Part shown: positions 8,422 through 14,086 of the stretch, in pieces | How positions within the stretch are numbered: position 1 is the stretch's first letter | Layout: every line of letters begins with the position of its first letter | From: a virus | DNA length: 25,958 bases | IMG/VR virus record: IMGVR_UViG_3300035698_005696 | Coordinates: 1 to 25,958 of that record | Strand: one strand, 5' to 3' | Made by a program: the position numbers and the translations under genes | Notes under the pieces: generated by a model | Told to the model about the DNA's origin: nothing | Databases searched by the model: none | What the model saw: the letters and a program-made list of their open reading frames with translations, nothing else

Positions 8422-8540
8422 TGCAGATCACAGGCGAAGACGACTGGGGTAGTCGTCGCGCTGGATGGAACAACAAGCCTCACGCACCCTTCAGTTACGA
8501 CGAGGATCGTGAGAAGGATGGCGGGCCGCTGAAGACTTAG
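8421..8540 (+). CDS. tiny hypothetical protein, 39 aa
   Basis: The GTG overlaps the upstream TAG (TAGTG), the same coupling seen elsewhere in the operon. The product is polar and lacks hydrophobic segments (for example WGSRRAGWNNKP). It contains a perfect 7-bp DNA hairpin at 8439-8457 (GACGACT/AGTCGTC, 5-nt loop). Its TAG at 8538-8540 overlaps the stop of the convergent endolysin gene. It may be a real small protein or the tail end of the unit; no function proposed. Confidence 0.5.
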   Translation: MQITGEDDWGSRRAGWNNKPHAPFSYDEDREKDGGPLKT

Positions 8541-9187
8541 AACCGAACGATCTTAACCAGACGCCGCTCGACCTGAGCGAGTGTGCTGGTGCGATGGTTC
8601 ACCTTGTCGCCGCTCTCGTTGGCTCCAATGCCTTCGTAGATGCCGTTGGCACCCAGGCGCACCATGCGGACGTGATTGAGTCCGCTGTTGATGTTGCCTC
8701 GGCTGTACTGAGCCACACCAACATCGTTGGGCTTCATGTCCTCGGGCTCTACCTCGTAGGCTCCAGCGTCCAGCATGTTGCGAACCAGGCCAGGTGCAGA
8801 CCGGCTTTTGACTGCATGGCCCAAGTCGTGATCAGACAGGACGATCCAGTTACTGATCCCTACAGCACACCAAGCGCCGCCGCCTAGCTTGGGCAGACCT
8901 GTACGCTCTCTGATCTCATCGAGGTAAACACCCTCGTTGTTTTTGATCCCGTCACCACCCTTGCCGATGTCGGCGCTGGCATGGGACCAAGCGATCTGGA
9001 GGATCGTATCGTCTGGGCATGGCCCAGTGAAAGTCTCTAGCGACTTCCTTGTGTCGGGGCCACACTTGCCATCGAGGGGGTCGAGGCCATGTTCATCCTG
9101 CCAGAACAGGGTCATGCGAGAGACATGGGCCATGGTGAGGAGGCCCTTGTTGTACTGACTTAGATTGTATTCGGGTGCTGTGATCAT
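8537..9187 (-). CDS. endolysin: peptidoglycan-binding segment plus CHAP amidase/peptidase
   Basis: A 216-residue lysin. Residues about 25-52 (FWQDEHGLDPLDGKCGPDT and following) resemble a PG_binding_1 repeat. From about 95 on there is a CHAP domain: GGGAWCAV with catalytic C107, MKPNDVGV (the usual pGDvv segment), LNHVRMV with catalytic H172, and YEGIGAN (the EGN-like segment). CHAP enzymes cut peptide or amide bonds in peptidoglycan and release phage at lysis. There is no signal peptide, so it needs the holin. I chose the ATG at 9187 over a longer frame because it overlaps the upstream stop (ATGA) and has AAGGA 6 nt before it. It is the last gene of the P5 unit. Confidence 0.85.
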   Translation of the reverse strand: MITAPEYNLSQYNKGLLTMAHVSRMTLFWQDEHGLDPLDGKCGPDTRKSLETFTGPCPDDTILQIAWSHASADIGKGGDGIKNNEGVYLDEIRERTGLPKLGGGAWCAVGISNWIVLSDHDLGHAVKSRSAPGLVRNMLDAGAYEVEPEDMKPNDVGVAQYSRGNINSGLNHVRMVRLGANGIYEGIGANESGDKVNHRTSTLAQVERRLVKIVRF

Positions 9188-9441
9188 AGGGATTCCTTGC
9201 TTGGCTCTACGTCTGTCAGAAGCCATCGCATCTTAACATGTTCGAGGGCGCCCAGACGGGCGAGGAAGTTCATGGTGGGTGTGTACGCCGACGCCACACC
9301 ACCATCACTCAAGATTCCACAGACCACAATCTCTTGAATCTTACCACTCTTCGCATCTGCGAGCATTTCTTCAAGCATCTGGACGGCAAGCTCGTTGACA
9401 AGCGCCGCCTGTGGTTTGATATCCACTACCTCTTTGATCAT
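9184..9441 (-). CDS. conserved-type hypothetical protein, 85 aa
   Basis: The start is the ATG at 9441 that overlaps the upstream TGA (ATGA); a TTG five codons earlier is less likely. The sequence has a helical N-terminal half (VNELAVQMLEEMLADAKSG), a beta-type segment (IQEIVVCGILSDGGVASAYT) and a helical end. The GGVASAYTPT stretch resembles small proteins common in phages of proteobacteria, but I cannot name the family. The stop overlaps the endolysin start, so it is co-translated with the lysin. Confidence 0.7.
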   Translation of the reverse strand: MIKEVVDIKPQAALVNELAVQMLEEMLADAKSGKIQEIVVCGILSDGGVASAYTPTMNFLARLGALEHVKMRWLLTDVEPSKESL

Positions 9442-9752
9442 GTGTTGAGCCAATCTGGTAGGTCCCCGAGGGGTACGGTCTGTCCTGCTAGTTTGTGTGT
9501 GCAGTCGCTAATAAATTTGATCGTCCCGTTAGTGACGAACGAGTGGCAGATAGGCTTCGTGGGATTCGAGCTGCCTCGGTTCACCAGGACGGATGGCTTG
9601 AACGTAGGCTTCACCAGATCCTCGTTGAACTTCCATGCGTTCGGTGAGGCGTTCGTGGGCAGTGTGTGAACATCGTCGCACCCTGGGCACTGGAAGTGGT
9701 AGCCGTAGGTGCTACCATCCTTGTTGACAATCCTGTGAACCTTCTCGGACAC
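9438..9752 (-). CDS. DUF6527-like protein (often misnamed ammonia monooxygenase)
   Basis: The pattern is that of a small family frequent in phages: YGYHFQCPGCDDVH (zinc-ribbon-like CPGC), WKFNEDLVKPTFKPSVLV, CHSFVTNGTIKFISDCTH and HKLAGQTVPLGDLP. The family function is not established; the automatic label ammonia monooxygenase is not supported by any enzyme motif. The longest reading frame starts at 9848 but overlaps the upstream gene heavily. The GTG at 9752 lies 7 bp after that gene's TAG and starts right before the conserved part, giving 104 aa. The stop overlaps the next ATG. Confidence 0.8.
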   Translation of the reverse strand: MSEKVHRIVNKDGSTYGYHFQCPGCDDVHTLPTNASPNAWKFNEDLVKPTFKPSVLVNRGSSNPTKPICHSFVTNGTIKFISDCTHKLAGQTVPLGDLPDWLNT

Positions 9753-9759
9753 GGACTGA

Positions 9760-9996
9760 CTAGACTCTCGGTGGCCAGTCCCAGGACATCTCACTGTGAG
9801 ATTCGTCGAAGCACACAGAAGTGATCCAGGGCATACTCTCGGAGTCACAGATCAGTCGAAGGTTGACACAATCATCAGAGTGGACTGCCACAACGACAGC
9901 TGCGACAGGATTGCCCAGCTTGTGATCGTTGTAGTCCTCTGGATGGTCCGAGGCCATGGGGTAATAGTGAACGATTCGTCCGATGGTAGGTTTCAT
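9760..9996 (-). CDS. conserved small phage protein ending in WPPRV, 78 aa
   Basis: It starts MKPTIGRIVHYYP, contains NPVAAVVVAVHSDDCVNLRL and ends SWDWPPRV. This arrangement is seen in small hypothetical proteins of many tailed phages (GRIVHY at the front, WxWPPR at the end), probably a compact SH3-like beta fold; that fold is my inference. The ribosome site GGAGA lies about 9 nt before the ATG. Two bases separate it from the upstream stop. Function unknown. Confidence 0.75.
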   Translation of the reverse strand: MKPTIGRIVHYYPMASDHPEDYNDHKLGNPVAAVVVAVHSDDCVNLRLICDSESMPWITSVCFDESHSEMSWDWPPRV

Positions 9997-9998
9997 GA

Positions 9999-10247
9999 TT
10001 AACGTCTCCGTTTCGTGGGCGTCTTAGGTTTTGCCTTCGGCTTTGGCTTTGGCTTCGACGCCAAGCTGCTCATGGCAGAGGCTTTCGTCCTCGCCTCGGC
10101 AGCTCGCTTCTTCTGCTCAACCACCAGCTTCGCCGCAGCTTTCTTGGCAGCAGCCAGGCGAGTAGGATCCGATTTGATCGCGGCAGCCTCGGCCACAGTG
10201 TGGGCATCGTTCTCGGCTTGCCATACAAGTTCTTGCTTTGTTGTCAT
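9999..10247 (-). CDS. small basic Lys/Ala/Pro-rich protein, 82 aa
   Basis: The N-terminal part (WQAENDAHTVAEAAAIKSDP) resembles a widespread short phage protein built as one long helix. Residues about 30-60 continue as an Ala/Lys helix, and the last 18 residues are a Lys-Pro repeat tail (KPKPKPKAKPKTPTKRRR). Such a tail may bind nucleic acid or the membrane surface. It starts 2 nt after the upstream stop. No enzymatic motif. Confidence 0.7.
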   Translation of the reverse strand: MTTKQELVWQAENDAHTVAEAAAIKSDPTRLAAAKKAAAKLVVEQKKRAAEARTKASAMSSLASKPKPKPKAKPKTPTKRRR

Positions 10248-10249
10248 GC

Positions 10250-10498
10250 TTAGAATGTACCTCGAATGCCTGCGCCTAGTCGAGCCTCAATGCTCGTAGA
10301 GCCCCGCATCCGTAGTAGGCCAACGTTGGCCTCCGCGAACGCAGAGATGCTGTTGGTGAGCCTGGAGGAGATGTCTCCGTGCAGACCAGCCCGTGTCACG
10401 CCAGCGGCGTGAAGCATGTACGCCTGAAGATCGAACTCAGTGGTTCCCACTGGCAGATCATCGGCGCGGTCGAGCCCTTCGCGGACCCTGCTCAACAT
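10250..10498 (-). CDS. hypothetical protein, 82 aa; possible -1 frameshift extension of the holin-like gene
   Basis: From the ATG at 10498 the frame encodes an 82-residue protein of unknown family (FDLQAYMLHAAGVTRAGLHG, then SRLTNSISAFAEANVGLLRM). The ATG has no convincing ribosome site and lies 38 bp after the upstream stop, unlike the overlapping neighbours. The same frame is open upstream, without any ATG, GTG or TTG, back to a CCCAAAG heptamer at 10549-10543 in the upstream gene. A -1 slip there would fuse the two proteins. Either independent translation or frameshift expression is possible. Confidence 0.6.
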   Translation of the reverse strand: MLSRVREGLDRADDLPVGTTEFDLQAYMLHAAGVTRAGLHGDISSRLTNSISAFAEANVGLLRMRGSTSIEARLGAGIRGTF

Positions 10499-10536
10499 GC
10501 CGTTGGTAGCAGGGTCCAGATTGATAGCGGAGGGGG

Positions 10537-10941
10537 CTAGTCCTTTGGGGGCAGCGCAGCCGTCTTCATGTCAGCGAGAGTCGCTTCCACTTGGGTGCCA
10601 AGCCAGCTATCGATGGAGCCACCGATGCCAAGGATCTTCGTCAGACGTTTGATCCCTTTCATGCCCCAATTCTCTTTGAGCTTGGCGATGGCTTTCTTTT
10701 TGGCTTCGGCTTTCTCTTCGTCGGTCCACTCGCCATCTTGGCCAGCGTCCTTGAGAGCCTCCACGTAGGTGGCGTTCACCTCAGTGATCACAGCACGAAT
10801 CTCTTGGCCAAAGGACAGGACCATCTCTTTGATGCGTCCGCTTTTGATCTTGTCGGCTAAGAATCTGTAGTAGAGCCAAGCGAGAGCGCCGAGCACAGCA
10901 GCCACAGCGAGGGGACCGTATTCGATATATAGTTCTTGCAT
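10537..10941 (-). CDS. holin-like membrane protein (LLH-type arrangement), 134 aa
   Basis: The first 30 residues hold one membrane helix (YGPLAVAAVLGALAWLYYRF). A long charged helical region follows (IRAVITEVNATYVEALKDAG, EEKAEAKKKAIAKLKENW). Order and spacing recall LLH-type phage holins: N-terminal membrane helix, then a yVe-LK--G segment and an Ala/Lys helix. Holins form membrane lesions that let the endolysin out, and the CHAP endolysin is the last gene of the same unit. It is the first gene after promoter P5, whose -10 box ends 8 nt before the ATG. A -1 slippery heptamer CCCAAAG sits two codons before its stop. Holin activity is inferred from architecture and context. Confidence 0.6.
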   Translation of the reverse strand: MQELYIEYGPLAVAAVLGALAWLYYRFLADKIKSGRIKEMVLSFGQEIRAVITEVNATYVEALKDAGQDGEWTDEEKAEAKKKAIAKLKENWGMKGIKRLTKILGIGGSIDSWLGTQVEATLADMKTAALPPKD

Positions 10942-10949
10942 AGGCCCAG

Positions 10950-10976
10950 CCTATACCAGAACTGATTGCTTGACAA
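10950..10976 (-). promoter_or_regulatory. promoter P5 (lysis unit)
   Basis: The -35 box TTGTCA (10976-10971), a 15-bp spacer and TATAGG (10955-10950) preceded by TGG, an extended -10. The -10 box ends 8 nt before the ATG of the holin-like gene. The -35 region contains TGTCAAGC, half of the operator dyad seen at P1-P4; the other half is not recognisable. The short spacer makes this the weakest of the five. Confidence 0.55.
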
Positions 10977-10987
10977 CCAGCCCGAAA

Positions 10988-11060
10988 TGGAAAAGGGCCG
11001 GGCTCGAACCGGCATCTCCATGGGATCAGAGTCCCTGGCGTAATATCCTCACCATTCCAT
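10988..11060 (-). tRNA. tRNA-Gln-like RNA (anticodon CTG), atypical or degenerate
   Basis: A perfect T-arm is present: stem GCCGG/CCGGC around loop TTCGAGC (11013-10997). An anticodon-loop-like CTCTGAT matches the tRNA-Gln(CUG) loop. The rest does not fold canonically. If the acceptor is GGAATGG (11058-11052) with CCTTTTC, there is one T-T mismatch and no D-stem. If it is TGGAA with TTCCA, a D-arm GGTG/CGCC (loop AGGATATTA) appears, but two extra bases sit between T-stem and acceptor. The anticodon stem has two mismatches or a bulged A. No full CCA is encoded. Probably a decayed phage tRNA or a tRNA mimic. Confidence 0.5.
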
Positions 11061-11154
11061 GGATGGCGTTTCTCTACGACCTAATCAAAATTGATGAAGA
11101 GCTTGCCCCATCTCCCCGTGGACTCCCAGTTGAGCCTACCCGCGTATCCCTTCG

Positions 11155-11232
11155 TGGAGAGCCTGGGAATCGAACCCAGTTCCAAGCCTTGCGCTTGCGC
11201 GCCCTAGAGCCTGTCGAAGCCAGAAGCCCCCC
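11155..11232 (-). ncRNA. miniature tmRNA-like RNA: tRNA-like domain without mRNA-like domain
   Basis: The 5' end reads GGGGGGC, then TTCTGGCTTCGACAGG, which matches the conserved start of tmRNA (E. coli: GGGGCTGATTCTGGATTCGACGGG, split here only by the acceptor boundary). The 3' end has a perfect T-arm CTGGG-TTCGATT-CCCAG and acceptor strand GCTCTCC, which pairs with GGGGGGC over all 7 positions (two G-T). A discriminator A follows; CCA is not encoded. The whole RNA is only 78 nt, while tmRNAs are roughly 300-400 nt. In place of the mRNA-like domain and pseudoknots is a short hairpin, GCGC-GCAA-GCGC. No canonical D-stem or anticodon stem fits, so an ordinary tRNA is unlikely. Confidence 0.5.
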
Positions 11233-11261
11233 TGATGACACGAGGATTTACTCCCCTTTGT

Positions 11262-11284
11262 CCCCACCCCCAAAAACGGTGGGG
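11262..11284 (-). other. strong hairpin upstream of the tmRNA-like RNA
   Basis: CCCCACC and GGTGGGG form a 7-bp G/C-rich stem around a 9-nt loop, lying between the stop of the 44-aa gene and the RNA. No T-run follows on either strand, so it is not a standard intrinsic terminator. It may mark an RNA processing site. Between the two RNAs (11061-11154) I see no gene or promoter. Confidence 0.4.
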
Positions 11285-11308
11285 CCAGGCGTGTGCCGTC
11301 GCCAAAGT

Positions 11309-11443
11309 TTATGGAATGGTTCGCCAAGCCAGCATGAAGTAGGATATCCCAGCACTAAAGATCCACGGCAGCGCCGCAAGGACGATGACTGCGCCGAGGG
11401 CGCCCCAGACATCCGTGATCTCGCTTTGTTTAGACTGCGCCAT
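11309..11443 (-). CDS. small single-pass membrane protein, 44 aa
   Basis: The ATG lies 14 bp inside the end of the upstream gene, in another frame. The product has a polar start (MAQSKQSEITDVWG) and one clear membrane helix at about residues 15-40 (ALGAVIVLAALPWIFSAGIS), ending WRTIP. It has the size of small phage membrane proteins such as pinholins or superinfection-exclusion peptides. No specific family is recognised. It is followed by about 370 bp of non-coding DNA with RNA genes. Confidence 0.6.
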   Translation of the reverse strand: MAQSKQSEITDVWGALGAVIVLAALPWIFSAGISYFMLAWRTIP

Positions 11444-11756
11444 TGGCTTTCAGTTGTGCGAACGCACGCTCGCGGACAAAGGTGCTCATGCCATAGCTGG
11501 CAGGGTTTAACATGTTGTCGATACAGTGATCGGCGTAAGCCTGCTCAAAGACGTTCCACATGTCGGGCTTCATTCGCACGTACACGATGGTGTCGCCAGC
11601 ACGCTTCTGTAGCGATAGCTTCTTGCGACCGTCAAGGGCAAGTTCGATCTCGGCTTTGGAGGCTTTGGACTTCGCCGCCGCAGCAGTGTGCTTCTTAGTG
11701 ACCCCTCTTACAACTTTGGCTTTGGGGATCTTTGTTTTGGATTTTGACTTCGCCAT
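11430..11756 (-). CDS. basic protein with C-terminal folded domain, 108 aa
   Basis: The first 45 residues are Lys/Ala-rich (MAKSKSKTKIPKAKVVRGVT), followed by an alpha/beta segment (DTIVYVRMKPDMWNVFEQAY) and a helical end (GMSTFVRERAFAQLKA). The second part resembles a ribbon-helix-helix or similar DNA-binding layout, tentatively. The ATG at 11756 is chosen: an upstream TTG at 11792 lies inside the -35 box of promoter P4. The -10 box ends 7 nt before this ATG, so the transcript would start at or next to the start codon. A DNA-binding role is a guess from the basic tail. Confidence 0.65.
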   Translation of the reverse strand: MAKSKSKTKIPKAKVVRGVTKKHTAAAAKSKASKAEIELALDGRKKLSLQKRAGDTIVYVRMKPDMWNVFEQAYADHCIDNMLNPASYGMSTFVRERAFAQLKANGAV

Positions 11757-11763
11757 AATTCTT

Positions 11764-11794
11764 AACTTATCATCGTGCTTTACAGGTGTCAATC
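11764..11794 (-). promoter_or_regulatory. promoter P4 with operator dyad
   Basis: TTGACA (11792-11787), 17-bp spacer, TAAGTT (11769-11764) preceded by TGA (extended -10). The dyad GATTGACACCTGTAAAGC (11794-11777) covers the -35 box and differs from the P3 copy at only two positions. The TGA stop of the upstream gene lies inside TTGACA. The -10 box ends 7 nt before the ATG at 11756. Confidence 0.7.
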
Positions 11795-12256
11795 GATTAT
11801 GCCTGCCAGTTGTAAAGAGAGTGTTTCCACCAACCCTTCTAGTTCTGCGATTCGTTCTGGTGCGTCTGCGAGCTGCTCTTCTAAATAGGCTATGCGTATT
11901 TGGTCATCGTTGTCTCTCAACAGCTCGGTGCGCTCGTCGTGAACGTCTCTTGCGTAGTGCTTATCCTCAAGCTTGTATATGTATCTCTTGCCAGCGGTGG
12001 TGAATGGAGATTCTTTGGACTCCATCAGCGTTGGGAGGTCCTTGACCAGCCTGCGCTCACCGAAGACCGACCACTCCTCGGGTTCCGCGGGGACCTGGGC
12101 AGGGATCTGATCTGCGGCGCGTCCTATCTGGTGGGCCAGGCTAAGCCCCTCCTCAGAGGGTCTGCCATGAGGGCCTCTAGCGCGGAGGGCTACCAGCATA
12201 GCCCGTCGCCTCTCTGCCATCACGCCAGCTCGGTAGCCCTTATCGTACTCGGACAC
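11789..12256 (-). CDS. hypothetical protein with C-terminal coiled coil, 155 aa
   Basis: GTG start one base after the upstream TAA. The N-terminal half is Arg/Ala-rich (YRAGVMAERRRAMLVALRAR). The C-terminal 45 residues form a regular coiled coil (IRIAYLEEQLADAPERIAEL). No family recognised. The stop TGA falls inside the -35 hexamer of promoter P4, so this gene closes the P3 transcription unit. Function unknown. Confidence 0.7.
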   Translation of the reverse strand: MSEYDKGYRAGVMAERRRAMLVALRARGPHGRPSEEGLSLAHQIGRAADQIPAQVPAEPEEWSVFGERRLVKDLPTLMESKESPFTTAGKRYIYKLEDKHYARDVHDERTELLRDNDDQIRIAYLEEQLADAPERIAELEGLVETLSLQLAGIID

Positions 12257-12257
12257 C

Positions 12258-12812
12258 TTAGCAGAGCTTCAGGTTGGTCTGGTTCGTGACCACTTCAGGC
12301 GGGGCAATCCGCTCAAGAAGCTGCGGCAATACACCGTCGATCAAGAACTGTGCAAAGCCTGTTGTCTGCATGAAAATGAATCCATCACAAGGCTCTTCAA
12401 GCAGCTCGTCAAGAACATCCGACGCATCTTGCCCACTGGGCAAGATGTCCCCGTGAGAGTCGATGCTGGCAATTAGATCTTCAATGTGTTGGAACGCGCC
12501 TATTGACACAGGTCCAATGATCTCCTGCAAAGCCTTCCGAGTTCGATCCTCGTCGAAGATAAGAGCATCCTGCCCGAGCATCTTGGATACGAGCCAACTC
12601 GGGGTGTTGGCGCAGAGGAATTCCTCGAACGTCTTCTGTCCCCACTGATCTCTGTTAGGCCACTGCCCTGAGATGGCGACACCTCCAGCGGAGATCATTA
12701 GTAGGCCCATCGAACTCTCTAATGCGACATCAGCCGCCAACTCTTCTACGCCATCCTCTGTATCAGCGTGGATGTGCATGTGGAAAATACGTCCGGTAAC
12801 TTCAACTATCAT
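12258..12812 (-). CDS. hypothetical acidic protein, 184 aa
   Basis: Begins MIVEVTGRIFHMHIHADTED, a strand-rich start, and continues acidic with helical parts (ASDVLDELLEEPCDG, FAQFLIDGVLPQLLERI). No motif I can assign. Ribosome site GAGGAGA lies about 10 nt before the ATG. It overlaps the RlpA-like gene by 11 bp. Soluble; function unknown. Confidence 0.7.
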   Translation of the reverse strand: MIVEVTGRIFHMHIHADTEDGVEELAADVALESSMGLLMISAGGVAISGQWPNRDQWGQKTFEEFLCANTPSWLVSKMLGQDALIFDEDRTRKALQEIIGPVSIGAFQHIEDLIASIDSHGDILPSGQDASDVLDELLEEPCDGFIFMQTTGFAQFLIDGVLPQLLERIAPPEVVTNQTNLKLC

Positions 12813-13221
12813 TGCGTGGTCTCCTCAATAGTGTGATCTTTACTTTGGTTCGGCCCTTATGGCCAATGGCTTTCGCCAAGTCTGGGGTTAGATCGGCGCA
12901 CCCTTTGTACTTGCCGACACGTTCGCGATACTTCCGAGAGTTGAACCAGTTGCCGTCTGCATCTACCTTGCCGTAGGGACCTCGGTCAAGGACCACTCCG
13001 AAGGCAGACTGTTTGGTTTTCACGTCTGTGATCTTGATGCGTGCCCCCATTGGCCAGGTCCGGTGAGCGATGCCCATGTCGCCTGGGCGCACTGGCCTCT
13101 TGTAAAGGATCGTGGGCGTCCGTCCCCCGTACTTGTCACCGATGTGTCCGAACTGCGTGGACATACAGACCTGGGTCCTTGGCTGGTGGAGGGCTAGGAA
13201 GATTTGTAGTATCAAGATCAT
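12802..13221 (-). CDS. RlpA-like double-psi beta-barrel protein, 139 aa
   Basis: A short hydrophobic N-terminus (MILILQIFLALHQP), possibly a signal or anchor, is followed at about 35-130 by an RlpA/DPBB pattern: MGIAHRTWPMGARIKI, SAFGVVLDRGPYG (D79, R80, G81, P82) and a DLTPDLAKAIG segment. Septal RlpA proteins are lytic transglycosylases acting on peptidoglycan lacking stem peptides; several phage and secreted proteins reuse the barrel. Here it could act on the cell wall during lysis or entry. It is not next to the endolysin. The start overlaps the upstream stop (ATGA). The domain is well supported; enzymatic activity is not shown. Confidence 0.8.
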   Translation of the reverse strand: MILILQIFLALHQPRTQVCMSTQFGHIGDKYGGRTPTILYKRPVRPGDMGIAHRTWPMGARIKITDVKTKQSAFGVVLDRGPYGKVDADGNWFNSRKYRERVGKYKGCADLTPDLAKAIGHKGRTKVKITLLRRPRNDS

Positions 13222-13652
13222 TTGATCGTCGCCTCAAACAGTTTTCGTCGGAGCTTGGTGAACCGTGGCAGCTTGGCTTCGTCCATGATGACGTAGGGAT
13301 ACTTTTCGCCTTCATAGGGGCAGGGTACACCAAACTTCATGTCACGGATCATTCGTTTCAACCTTGCGGACTTTCCACCCCTACGCATCTCGGGCAGGAT
13401 GACCCGCTCCCACCTATGCTGGTTCATGATGAACTCGTGGTGCGCCTCACGCTGAGCAGTCTCTTCCAACAACTGATCTAGCATCTCGAAGGTGAGCGGC
13501 CCCTGGTTATGGTCGGCCAGCTTAATCCCTGGGGCCAGGCTTGGCAGCCCTAAGAAATCACCAGGCTGGTCGGCTCCTACTGGGCAGTCAGGTCCATGAG
13601 GGTCAAGGCCCAGGCCGCAACCTGGGCAACCGATTGTACCTTCCTCCCCCAC
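13218..13652 (-). CDS. zinc-ribbon protein with duplicated N-terminal module, 144 aa
   Basis: The N-terminal 25 residues form a Cys-rich module (EEGTIGCPGCGLGLDPHGPD, then C). Its DNA is nearly identical (64 of 67 bp) to the start of the gene at 14083-14391. The rest differs: a helical middle (FEMLDQLLEETAQREAHHEF) and a basic end. It resembles no family I know. The GTG start overlaps the TAG of the upstream gene (TAGTG), and the stop overlaps the RlpA-like ATG. The shared module was probably placed here by segmental duplication. Confidence 0.7.
   Translation of the reverse strand: MGEEGTIGCPGCGLGLDPHGPDCPVGADQPGDFLGLPSLAPGIKLADHNQGPLTFEMLDQLLEETAQREAHHEFIMNQHRWERVILPEMRRGGKSARLKRMIRDMKFGVPCPYEGEKYPYVIMDEAKLPRFTKLRRKLFEATIK
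13580..13646. repeat. repeat B, copy 1 (zinc-module start)
   Basis: 67 bp that match 14319-14385 with 3 mismatches. It encodes the CPGC module at the start of the 13218-13652 gene. The copies are 739 bp apart in the same orientation. Confidence 0.9.
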
Positions 13653-14086
13653 TACTTCAGCATCTCAATGCACTGGGCAACAGTATACGTGTGTGATCCT
13701 ACTTGGTCGATGGCCGTGATGGTGGCACTGCGCAGAGACTTGTTAAGGTTCGCAGTGAGAACTTTCTTGGCCCACTCGCGAGTGTCCTTTGTCCATGGAC
13801 CAGCTTCGTCTTCCCCGTTGCCGTAATCCCCTGCAAAGGCGCACTCGAAGGACTCCATCAACTCATCCACCCTAGCATCGAGCCAGCTTCCCAAGACGGG
13901 CTTGGGATTATGGGCGAGGACTAAAAGGTCACCTAGTCGTTCGAATTGAGCCTCTATGGAATCTTCTCGATCCCAGCCGCATTCCATCCGGTGACGGATT
14001 GCCTCCACCACTGTTGGGTAGATATGCCCGTGGTAGTAGTCGCCGCATGTGTAGAGCTTTGCGTCGTTGTATGCTTTGGTGTTCAT
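13652..14086 (-). CDS. hypothetical protein, copy 1 of a duplicated pair, 144 aa
   Basis: Paralogue of the gene at 14388-14816. Both start with (N/D)AKLYTC, continue with an acidic helical middle containing VD-(L/M)ME-F, then PWT-(D/S)TR(E/D)WAKKVL-ANL-KSLRSA and end VGSHT-(Y/F). The most conserved block is at about residues 95-130. No known family. The ATG overlaps the upstream stop (ATGA) and the TAG overlaps the next GTG. Retention of two diverged copies in one operon suggests a selected role. Confidence 0.75.
   Translation of the reverse strand: MNTKAYNDAKLYTCGDYYHGHIYPTVVEAIRHRMECGWDREDSIEAQFERLGDLLVLAHNPKPVLGSWLDARVDELMESFECAFAGDYGNGEDEAGPWTKDTREWAKKVLTANLNKSLRSATITAIDQVGSHTYTVAQCIEMLK

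Noticed and set aside
8439-8457. 7-bp perfect hairpin as terminator of the plus-strand unit
   Set aside because: No T-run follows and it sits within a small coupled ORF.
11136-11327. 63-codon minus-strand open frame over the tmRNA-like RNA
   Set aside because: It coincides with the structured RNA and hairpin; composition follows the RNA stems, and there is no ribosome site or coupling.
10970-11698. Long plus-strand open frame of 242 codons
   Set aside because: It runs antisense through the RNA genes and the minus-strand genes, has no coding character, and all overlap-coupled genes here are on the minus strand.
12536-12556. T-arm-like CCGAGTTCGATCCTCGT on the plus strand
   Set aside because: No acceptor or anticodon arm around it, and it lies inside a well-supported minus-strand gene.
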